A DNA stretch of 13,433 nt, taken from the NCBI GenBank assembly GCA_046546095.1, contig JBKGYK010000078.1, forward strand, positions 1-13,433, in the 5' to 3' direction. The stretch is from JAQIBY01 sp046546095. Its GTDB lineage: Bacteria; Bacteroidota; Bacteroidia; Bacteroidales; ML635J-15. This document shows, one piece after another, positions 1 to 5,979 of this stretch. The position numbers and the translations under genes are program-made. The notes beneath the pieces are model-generated. The model made no database searches. It was given only the letters and a program-made list of their open reading frames with translations, and was not told where the DNA came from. The first letter of the stretch is position 1. Every line of letters starts with the position of its first letter.

Positions 1-5
1 CAACC

Positions 6-992
6 CTACCGATGCTCCGAATAGTATTTCATAAACTGAGCCCGCTCATAGATCATGGGTCGCTTAATGTTGGTCTGGGCGAGTTTGCCGATGATATCTT
101 CCAGCTTGTCATAGCCTTTGTCATCCATCCATTTGTTTATGGTATCCAGCATGGATTTGATTTCAAACGGGCCTTTTTTGTACAAGACTGAAGCAACCTG
201 CACGGCGCTGGCACCAACCAGCAGGTTTTTCAATACCGCTTCACCATCATGTATGCCATGAGAAGCAGCCAGATCGCTGCCCACTTTGCCGTACAATGCA
301 CCCACCCAGCGCAGGCACATGGCATTTTCTTCAGGAACAGAATATATATGGCCACTTTTAACTTCCTCATTTTCCAAATCCACATCGGGATTGTAAAAAC
401 GATTGAATAGAACGAGGGATTTTACCTGTGGCTCATTGGAAAGTTTTACCATTCGGCGACTGAGTGATGTGAAATAATAGCTTGTTTTTACAGCCAGAGG
501 CAAATCACAGGCATTGCTGACTTCCTGTACAATCTGATGATAATTCTTCACCAGCTTATCTGCTTCCTGTTCCGGATCGGAGGGGAGTACAAAAATATTA
601 AGCTCAATCCCATCTGCACCGGCGTCCTCGATTTTTTTGGCAAAGCTTGTCCATTCGCCTGCGGAAATGCAGTTGATGCTGGCAATCACTGGAATGTCAA
701 CTGCGGCTTTGGCATCTTTGATGAGTTTCAGGTACTCATCCAGATTGTGCTTGCGGGTATAAAAGGATACATGATTTTCCACATCATCATAATTGCCGTA
801 CATGTTGTTGACAGCCTGTGCATCTACCTCCATCTGAATTTGCTCTTCAAACAGAGATTTCAGTACAACCGCTCCTGCACCTGCATCAGCAAGTTTTTTT
901 ATTTTATCCACTTTGTCTGTCATTCCCGATGATCCGGCAATGATGGGAGATTTTAGCTCCATGCCCATGTATTGTGTTGTCAGATTTGCCAT
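6..992 (-). CDS. Dihydroorotate dehydrogenase-like FMN TIM-barrel protein without the catalytic cysteine
   Basis: A 328-residue class-1 DHOD/PreA-like alpha/beta barrel, and the last operon gene visible. Residues that fit FMN binding are present: Lys45 in AVVLKSLFEE, Asn132 in IELNIF, Lys169 in LAVKTS, and a C-terminal phosphate-site segment around 245-272 (HGIHDGEAV...GASAVQVASVL). The usual catalytic segment NxSCPN is replaced by NIFVLPSDP (132-140), so the active-site Cys/Ser of pyrimidine enzymes is missing. Orotate or dihydropyrimidine chemistry is therefore doubtful. It lies 11 bp after the ferredoxin-flavoprotein gene, so the two are surely co-transcribed. Together they carry every cofactor module of dihydropyrimidine dehydrogenase (GltD-like half, DHOD-like half, 2[4Fe-4S] domain) in a different arrangement. 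Such proteins are usually annotated 'dihydroorotate dehydrogenase-like'. The family call is firm; substrate and role are unknown. Biosynthetic PyrD is the less likely alternative. Confidence 0.87.
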   Translation of the reverse strand: MANLTTQYMGMELKSPIIAGSSGMTDKVDKIKKLADAGAGAVVLKSLFEEQIQMEVDAQAVNNMYGNYDDVENHVSFYTRKHNLDEYLKLIKDAKAAVDIPVIASINCISAGEWTSFAKKIEDAGADGIELNIFVLPSDPEQEADKLVKNYHQIVQEVSNACDLPLAVKTSYYFTSLSRRMVKLSNEPQVKSLVLFNRFYNPDVDLENEEVKSGHIYSVPEENAMCLRWVGALYGKVGSDLAASHGIHDGEAVLKNLLVGASAVQVASVLYKKGPFEIKSMLDTINKWMDDKGYDKLEDIIGKLAQTNIKRPMIYERAQFMKYYSEHR

Positions 993-1003
993 AATGTCTG
1001 GTT

Positions 1004-2806
1004 TTATTTGTTCTTGTTTTGGATGAAATTGTCAATGCCAATTGCGGCTTTGTGACCATTGGCAATGCCGTGAATCACATCAGGACCTTCGATGATATCA
1101 CCACCGATAAACAACCAGTCAACAGCCGACTGGAAGTTTTTGTTTACCTTAATTCGTCCGCGTTCGGTGTATTCGAGACCGGCCTTGATGTCTTCGGTAA
1201 GGTAGGAGAGGTTGGCGCCCTGCCCGATGGACTCAATCACCATATCGCCGGGGAAGAAATCGGTATCTTCATTGTCAAATTCGGGTGAGAATTTACCTTC
1301 TTCGTTGAACACGGATAGGCATTTCTGCACCGTCAGGCCTTTTATCTTGCCATCTTCAATGACAATTTCTGTGGGGCCCCATCCCGGTCTGATGTCGGCT
1401 TTTTCCTCGCGTGCTTCTATAATTTCTTCGCGGTCGGCCGGCATGATGTCTTCAGATTCCAGTGAGGTGGTGATGACCTGTACCTTACCGAATTTCTGAT
1501 TTTGCAGGCGTGCCATGGAGCGGGTGATGTCCATGGCAACGTTACCACCACCGATGACAACAATGCGTTCCTTTACGGGGACCTCTTTGCCCATGGTGAT
1601 ATCGCGCAGCAGGTCGGCAGCCTGGTAGGAATCTTCGTGATCCGTTCCCGGGATGCGGGTGCTGCGGCCGTCGTGCAGACCGGTAGCTGCAAACACAGCA
1701 TCGTAATCATTCTGCAGACTTTCCATCGTGATGTCTTTCCCGATTCGGGTGTTGTACTGAATTTCTGCACCCAGCTCAAGGATGAAGTTGATGTCTTTGT
1801 CAAGCTGATCGTAGGGGAGGCGGTATTCCGGTATACCGTAGCGCATCATACCTCCGGCCTGTGGCAGGGCTTCAAATATTTTCACCTGGTAGCCCATGTT
1901 TCGCAGGTAGTAAGCTGCTGATAATCCGGCCGGGCCTGCACCCACGATGGCCACTTTGCTGTCTTTGTTTTCTATGCTGTCAAGTTCAAGTACCTGTTTG
2001 TATTCGTCGCTTTCCACCTGATCGGCAATGTAGCGCTTCAGCCAGCGTATGGAGATTGGGTCGCCACGATGCCCCATGGCGCAGACGGTTTCGCATTTAT
2101 GAGTGCAGATGCGGCCACAAATCTCCGGCAGTGGGTTTGTTTCGTAAAGCTTTTTAAATCCGGCTTCAATATCATCTTCGCGTATGGCTGCGATGTACTC
2201 GGGAATACCCATGTGTGCAGGGCAGGTTGCGGTACATAAGCCACATTCGATGCAGCGGACAGCTTCTTTTTCTGCCTCTTCTTTGGAATATCCCTGAACA
2301 ATTTCCACAAAACTTTTATCCCTGTCTTCGGGCGAGAGTTCGGGCATGTGTGTGCGATCGAGTTCATTGAAATCGTAATTATCACCTGGACGTGTCCAGC
2401 CGAGTTCGTTGTCATCCCATGGTTTTTTGTCTATTCCGGGAATGAATTTGAACACTTCGGGGTCTTCGTCTACCCAGGTGTATTCGTTTGACAGTTTTAG
2501 CGAATCTGTGGAGCAGATATCCACACAAAGGGCACACCAGCAGCAGCGACCGTAATCTACCATAGGACGGAGTCCGCTGTCACCATCGGTAGTTTCAATG
2601 CTTTCAACCGGCACCAGACTGATTGCTTCGTTTTCGCAAATGTCAGAGCAGGCACCACAACCTATGCATTTTTCCACATCGTTCTGGTGAAAGCCTCTGT
2701 ACCGTGGCGCTCCGGGCCTGTCGTTCAGCGGGTCTTTAACCGTTACCGGGTCTTTCAGGACATTACTCCATGCGGAGAAGGGTTTTATGATATCTTTTAG
2801 GGACAT
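1004..2806 (-). CDS. NuoI/MbxN-like 2[4Fe-4S] ferredoxin fused to a GltD/NfnL-type FAD/NAD(P) oxidoreductase
   Basis: 600 residues in three parts. Residues 1-125 are a NuoI/MbhN-like ferredoxin with two complete CxxCxxCxxxC motifs (Cys47/50/53/57 and Cys88/91/94/98). Its N terminus (KPFSAW..LKDPVTVKDP) is typical of the subunit that docks on complex I-like arms. Residues 180-245 are the GltD-type FeS domain (Cys185/188/191/195 and Cys230/234/238/242). Residues 283-600 are the flavoprotein: FAD Rossmann motif VAIVGAGPAGLSAA (285-298), second Rossmann motif IVVIGGGNVAMD (415-426), and FAD-closing motif FIGGD..EGPDVIHGIANG (567-584). The gene stands where the N subunit (NuoI homologue) of Mbx/Mbh operons stands, so I infer it is the peripheral electron-transfer subunit with its own NAD(P)(H) site. 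The Arg pair common after the second Rossmann motif of NADP-binding relatives is absent, which favours NAD. It is cut off from the genes before it by a 740-bp insertion. Automatic pipelines would probably label it glutamate synthase small subunit; no large subunit is nearby. Confidence 0.9.
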   Translation of the reverse strand: MSLKDIIKPFSAWSNVLKDPVTVKDPLNDRPGAPRYRGFHQNDVEKCIGCGACSDICENEAISLVPVESIETTDGDSGLRPMVDYGRCCWCALCVDICSTDSLKLSNEYTWVDEDPEVFKFIPGIDKKPWDDNELGWTRPGDNYDFNELDRTHMPELSPEDRDKSFVEIVQGYSKEEAEKEAVRCIECGLCTATCPAHMGIPEYIAAIREDDIEAGFKKLYETNPLPEICGRICTHKCETVCAMGHRGDPISIRWLKRYIADQVESDEYKQVLELDSIENKDSKVAIVGAGPAGLSAAYYLRNMGYQVKIFEALPQAGGMMRYGIPEYRLPYDQLDKDINFILELGAEIQYNTRIGKDITMESLQNDYDAVFAATGLHDGRSTRIPGTDHEDSYQAADLLRDITMGKEVPVKERIVVIGGGNVAMDITRSMARLQNQKFGKVQVITTSLESEDIMPADREEIIEAREEKADIRPGWGPTEIVIEDGKIKGLTVQKCLSVFNEEGKFSPEFDNEDTDFFPGDMVIESIGQGANLSYLTEDIKAGLEYTERGRIKVNKNFQSAVDWLFIGGDIIEGPDVIHGIANGHKAAIGIDNFIQNKNK

Positions 2807-2877
2807 GTTTTTATGTTTTTATTCTATGATATTAAATTTATTACTGTTAAAATTTGTTTTTATTTTTGATGTTTTGA
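2807..2877. other. AT-rich leader between cassette and ferredoxin-flavoprotein gene
   Basis: 71 bp, strikingly AT-rich, between the outer end of the heptamer cassette and the start codon at 2806. No Shine-Dalgarno sequence precedes the ATG on the minus strand, as is usual in Bacteroidota. I see no clean TAnnTTTG box; the nearest approach is TAAATTTA. It may be residual native leader, part of the inserted DNA, or a weak promoter that restores expression of the last two genes. Confidence 0.4.
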
Positions 2878-2881
2878 TTAT

Positions 2882-2959
2882 TGGTCAATGGTCAATGGTC
2901 ACTGGTCACTGGTCATTGGTCACTGGTCACTGGTCATCTGTCATCTCTCATTTGGTCAT
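2882..2959 (+). repeat. Left tandem heptamer array (TGGTCAN)
   Basis: Eight uninterrupted heptamers at 2882-2937 read TGGTCAA, TGGTCAA, TGGTCAC, TGGTCAC, TGGTCAT, TGGTCAC, TGGTCAC, TGGTCAT. Decayed copies follow inward: CTGTCAT, CTCTCAT and TTGGTCAT, to 2959. The unit equals that of the right array but is inverted relative to it. The last base varies, so this copy looks older or less homogenised than the right one. Confidence 0.93.
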
Positions 2960-2985
2960 TTGGTTGCGCCATAGATAATTAATTT

Positions 2986-3348
2986 TTAAGGTAACATTTT
3001 TCTTCCGATAGAATTAATATAGCTGTTTAATTTTTTATAAATTAATACCTTATCATTTTTTAGTTTAATAAAGATTTCCTCACTTATTAAATTCCGGTTA
3101 TAAGCTTTTGTACACCATGTTTTGCATTCTGACAAAGAGCCTCTTGAAAAATAGCAGAATCGCTTGTTATCTTTATAGTGATATCTTCCAAAACCTTCTG
3201 AAATATTTGCTCCTATTGAATCTGCTGCATCTATCCATTGTTGTCCAAGGCTATATTTATTAAACGAATCCCATTTAATGACAATAGCGTAAACTTCTTC
3301 AGCATATTTCATCGCCAGTTGATAAACTTCAAGGTCTTCAATATCCAT
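2986..3348 (-). CDS. Four helix bundle protein (23S rRNA intervening-sequence/IVP family)
   Basis: 120 residues from the ATG at 3348; a TTG eight codons upstream is possible, but the family normally begins near this MDIEDLEVYQ. The family pattern is clear: DLEVYQLAMKYAEEVY (helix 1), then YSLGQQWIDAADSIGANISEG (helix 2; compare L..Q.R.AA.SI..NI.EG), FGRY, a third helix with FCYFSRGSLSE, and a C-terminal amphipathic helix. Relatives form small pentameric bundles. They occur inside 23S rRNA intervening sequences, as Avd accessory proteins of diversity-generating retroelements, and as many orphan copies in Bacteroidota. Here there is no rRNA, template repeat or reverse transcriptase, so it is an orphan. 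It sits inside inverted heptamer arrays in the middle of a respiratory operon, which suggests it is cargo or a helper of the cassette. The biochemical role is unknown; nucleic-acid binding is the usual guess. Confidence 0.85.
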   Translation of the reverse strand: MDIEDLEVYQLAMKYAEEVYAIVIKWDSFNKYSLGQQWIDAADSIGANISEGFGRYHYKDNKRFCYFSRGSLSECKTWCTKAYNRNLISEEIFIKLKNDKVLIYKKLNSYINSIGRKMLP

Positions 3349-3480
3349 GATTTCCAGTTTTAGGTTAATCAAAAATGATGATTTGTTTTATCTTGTAATG
3401 TTTCATTTTCTTTCCTTTTCTTATAAACTTAATTATCAAAATTTTATTCTTTGTGCCTGTCACCAGCAACCTAACAACCA

Positions 3481-3536
3481 GTGACCAGTGACCAGTGACC
3501 AGTGACCAGTGACCAGTGACCAGTGACCAGTGACCA
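3481..3536 (-). repeat. Right tandem heptamer array, 8 perfect TGGTCAC units
   Basis: Eight identical GTGACCA units on the plus strand (TGGTCAC on minus) fill 3481-3536 exactly. Decayed copies follow toward the gene (3460-3480, e.g. caccagcaac, caacca). The array is inverted relative to 2882-2937. A seven-base period disrupts any single reading frame's meaning, and the predicted GHWSLVT-type peptides across it are repeat artefacts. Perfect identity suggests recent expansion or homogenisation. Confidence 0.95.
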
Positions 3537-3546
3537 ATAACTCCCA

Positions 3547-4737
3547 TTACCTCTCAATCTCCGGCGGACATGTCTGTAACGACACCATTATCGCACCCAC
3601 GTCAGCAATATTTGCGTTAATCAACATGCGTTCCAGCAGTGAAACGGCATGAGAATAACTCGGACCACGAACATGAATTCTTCTGGGTTTATCGCTACCA
3701 TCTGAGACCATATAGTATCCATATTCACCACGTGATGATTCGGATTTTACGTATGTCTGACCTGCAGGTATTTTCCAGTGCAAAGCATTGGGTGTTTTGG
3801 CTTTTACGTCTCCTTTAGCCGGGATTTTAGTAAGAATCTGACGGATAAGATCAACGGTAACCTGCAGATCCATCCAGCGGATGCGTGAACGTGTGTATAT
3901 GTCAGAATCCTGCATTACTGGCACCTCCCAGTCAAGTTGATTGTAAAACAGGTAAGGACTGTCTTTTCTTACATCGCGCTTATAGCCTGCAGCCCGTGCA
4001 TTGGGCCCGACAACTCCGAATTCATCTATCCATGAAGGGTCAAGATAACCCATTCCAATGGCACGTTTTTTAAACACGGCATTGCTGTACATAACATTAT
4101 CAATCCGGTGAACAAAGTCATCAATTTCTTTGAGGTTTTCTTCCAGTCTTGCTGCAAATCCATCGGGCAAACCTCCTCTCACACCACCGGGAAGGATATA
4201 CATGTGATAAATCCGACCACCGGAAAGCTCCTCGAAACGGTCCAGAATTAAATCACGCAGGTACATACCCCACTGCACGCCAATGCCAAGGCCCATTGTG
4301 CCACCCTGTCCGGGTACAACCCTGAGCAGCATCTGCAGACGCGACATTTCCAGTGCCAGCATTCGCAGCCATTTGGCCCTGTCCGGAGCTTCTATACCTG
4401 ATAATTTTTCTGTGGCTTCTGCTAAGCAGTATTCATTGCTGTCGGATTCAGGTACGCATATACGGACGCAGGTAGGGAAACACTGCATGTATTTGCGCCT
4501 TTCGAATAGTTTTTCGAATCCACGGTGAAGGTAGCCCACATGCGTTTTGGCATCCACAATTTCATCTCCTGAAACAGTGAGCTCAAGAGACATATTACCG
4601 GTTACACCGGGATGGTTTGGCCCTTGCCATATTTTGACAAACTTACCGGATGACAGATCTATTTCCGGTTTGCCATCGGGTCCGTGAGCAGGGTATTTGC
4701 TTCTGTCTGGGTTTATATTAAACAGTTTATTCTTCAT
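3547..4737 (-). CDS. mbxL: NuoD/MbxL-family large subunit, non-hydrogenase
   Basis: A 396-residue homologue of the complex I 49-kDa subunit and the group 4 [NiFe]-hydrogenase large subunit. Family marks are QGPNHPG (38-44), the strongly conserved HVGYLHRGFEKL (66-77) and the R..RGPSYSHA region (353-364). In hydrogenases the two CxxC motifs bind Ni-Fe. Here the first reads RICVPE (Cys94..Glu97) and the second TCPPE (Cys390..Glu393). Each keeps the first Cys and changes the second to Glu, so a Ni-Fe site cannot form. True NuoD proteins normally lack both cysteines. One retained Cys per motif resembles the sulfane-reducing Mbx/Mbs type as I recall it. It overlaps the NuoC-family gene by 11 bp; its stop lies 6 bp from the inserted cassette. 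Role: it shapes the terminal FeS site at the membrane junction. The quinone, sulfane or other reaction is unresolved. Confidence 0.9.
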   Translation of the reverse strand: MKNKLFNINPDRSKYPAHGPDGKPEIDLSSGKFVKIWQGPNHPGVTGNMSLELTVSGDEIVDAKTHVGYLHRGFEKLFERRKYMQCFPTCVRICVPESDSNEYCLAEATEKLSGIEAPDRAKWLRMLALEMSRLQMLLRVVPGQGGTMGLGIGVQWGMYLRDLILDRFEELSGGRIYHMYILPGGVRGGLPDGFAARLEENLKEIDDFVHRIDNVMYSNAVFKKRAIGMGYLDPSWIDEFGVVGPNARAAGYKRDVRKDSPYLFYNQLDWEVPVMQDSDIYTRSRIRWMDLQVTVDLIRQILTKIPAKGDVKAKTPNALHWKIPAGQTYVKSESSRGEYGYYMVSDGSDKPRRIHVRGPSYSHAVSLLERMLINANIADVGAIMVSLQTCPPEIER

Positions 4738-5257
4738 CCGGATACAGTTTTTGTTTCATATGTTCCTGAGGATCTTTGCTTTCAGGACGTGGCCTGGGGA
4801 AGTAAGTTTCCTCTGAATATTTTTTTGTGTCAAATTCTCTTCGCATGGGTGGTGTGCCATCCCAGCCTTCCAGAATAAAGCTCTCATCCACACGTGGACT
4901 GCCGGGGAAATCTATACCGAACATTTCCTTTATTTCCCGCTGGAATGTTGAAATATGCTGCCAAAGATGATGCGCAGTTTCCATTTCTGCATTTTCACGT
5001 GGGATGTAGCATCGAATGGCCAGATCTTCATGTTTCTCATGATTTGTCAGCAGGTAATTCATCTGAAATTCACCATCTTCAATCCAGTCAACCACTGTTA
5101 ATAACACAAAATGTGTAAAGCCCAACTGATGCTTCATCAGCGAAAGCACAGGAACCACATCGTTTTTGTCGACATGTACCCAGGACAGGTTATACGGGTC
5201 ATGCTTTGACCCAATGGTGTTGAATTGTTTTTTTATGAGATCAATTGTTTCTTTCAT
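4727..5257 (-). CDS. mbxK: NuoC/MbxK-family 30-kDa subunit
   Basis: A 176-residue soluble subunit with the 30-kDa complex I signature FQREIKEMFGIDFPGSP (105-121), followed by FILEGWDGTPPMRREF (127-142). The N-terminal alpha/beta part includes the conserved FVLLTVVDWIEDG segment (50-62). In Nuo, Mbh and Mbx complexes this subunit carries no cofactor and clamps the NuoB- and NuoD-type subunits. The charged, proline-rich C-terminal tail (PRPRPESKDPQEH) is typical of family variation. It lies 17 bp after the NuoB-family gene and overlaps the next gene by 11 bp. It is a separate protein, not a NuoCD fusion. Confidence 0.92.
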   Translation of the reverse strand: MKETIDLIKKQFNTIGSKHDPYNLSWVHVDKNDVVPVLSLMKHQLGFTHFVLLTVVDWIEDGEFQMNYLLTNHEKHEDLAIRCYIPRENAEMETAHHLWQHISTFQREIKEMFGIDFPGSPRVDESFILEGWDGTPPMRREFDTKKYSEETYFPRPRPESKDPQEHMKQKLYPDEE

Positions 5258-5274
5258 ATTGATTTGAATTTATA

Positions 5275-5976
5275 TTACCAGTTGTAATCCGGCATATTCC
5301 AGTCTTTTATGATTTGCTTCTGATTCTTTTTGTAAAAATCAAAATTTTCAGCGTATTCGTTTGCTCCCTCGGCTTTTCCTTCCTTGATGCGTTGTTTGAG
5401 TTTGTTGAAACCGGCAATCAGAGCTTCCGGCCGAGGCATACAGCCCGCGATGTACACATCCACAGGCAGGTATTTATCCACCCGGTTGATGGTATTGTAC
5501 GAATCGAAATACATGCCACCATTGATGGTGCAACTGCCCAGTGCTACAACATATTTTGGGTTTTGCATTTGCTCATAGGAGCGAATGGCGCGTTTGAGTG
5601 TTTTTACCGAAAGATACCCTGAAATAATTAGCACATTGGATTGCCGGGGTGTTGGCCGCATAGCGATACCAAAGCGGAACGCATCAAACCTGGGGGTGGT
5701 GAGCGGAGGCATTTCAATGGAGCCACAGCCTGTTCCAAAACCCAGAATCCAAAGTGATTCAGAACGAGCCCAGTTCAGAAACTTTTCGATTACCCTGCTG
5801 CGGGGATCATGAGATTCGGGCTTGTCATGGATGAAATAGTCTTTCAGCGGATCGATTTCAATCATCTCTCCATCCGGCGTTTTTACTACGCGTTTTTCGT
5901 CGTAAGGCTTTTTGAACTTGTCCTGTTTGTTTTCAGGTGTTTTGTCCATATGTTTATCGTTTCTTTCTTCAGCCAT
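5275..5976 (-). CDS. mbxJ: NuoB/MbxJ-family FeS subunit with three cysteines only
   Basis: 233 residues, homologous to NuoB (N2 or proximal [4Fe-4S] subunit). After a hydrophilic, highly charged N-terminal extension of about 65 residues come FGTGCGSIEM (80-89), VALGSCTINGG (144-154) and VDVYIAGCMPRPEAL (172-186). These match the three cluster regions of NuoB (LACCAVEM, GxC..SGG, VPGCPPRPEAL). The protein has exactly three cysteines, Cys84, Cys149 and Cys179. The second Cys of the usual tandem is Gly85, so one cluster ligand must come from elsewhere or an iron is left open. The neighbouring NuoD-family subunit offers candidate ligands (Cys94, Cys390). It lies 3 bp after the NuoH-family gene and 17 bp before the NuoC-family gene. 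A soluble subunit at the base of the peripheral arm. Confidence 0.92.
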   Translation of the reverse strand: MAEERNDKHMDKTPENKQDKFKKPYDEKRVVKTPDGEMIEIDPLKDYFIHDKPESHDPRSRVIEKFLNWARSESLWILGFGTGCGSIEMPPLTTPRFDAFRFGIAMRPTPRQSNVLIISGYLSVKTLKRAIRSYEQMQNPKYVVALGSCTINGGMYFDSYNTINRVDKYLPVDVYIAGCMPRPEALIAGFNKLKQRIKEGKAEGANEYAENFDFYKKNQKQIIKDWNMPDYNW

Positions 5977-5979
5977 AGT

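Larger units (their letters stand above)
2878..3540. mobile_element. Putative 663-bp cassette: IVP gene between inverted heptamer arrays
   Basis: Both outer ends read TTATTGGTCA inward (2878-2887 on plus, 3531-3540 on minus) and continue into tandem TGGTCAC-type heptamers. The cassette is thus bounded by long imperfect terminal inverted repeats. Inside is one gene, a four-helix-bundle protein. The DNA is visibly more AT-rich than the flanking respiratory genes. The cassette begins 6 bp after the NuoD-family stop codon and interrupts an operon whose other junctions never exceed 17 bp. There is no transposase, reverse transcriptase or obvious target-site duplication, so 'mobile' is inferred from position, composition and ends. 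Any movement would have to be supplied in trans. Confidence 0.55.

Noticed and set aside
6..992. Biosynthetic dihydroorotate dehydrogenase (pyrD)
   Set aside because: The catalytic Cys/Ser segment is replaced by NIFVLP, and there are no pyrimidine genes in the window.
1004..2806. Glutamate synthase small subunit (gltD)
   Set aside because: No gltB is nearby, the N terminus carries a NuoI-like ferredoxin domain, and the operon context is respiratory.
2787..2978. Plus-strand reading frame with GHWSLVTGHWS-type peptide
   Set aside because: It is the translation of the heptamer array with AT-rich flanks, and shows no family features or start context. The same holds for the minus-strand frame at 3365-3547.
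2986..3348. Diversity-generating retroelement (Avd accessory protein)
   Set aside because: No reverse transcriptase, template/variable repeat pair or target gene is present; the heptamers are not TR/VR-like.
2882..3536. CRISPR array
   Set aside because: The units are 7-bp tandem repeats without spacers, the two blocks are inverted to each other, and no cas genes are present.
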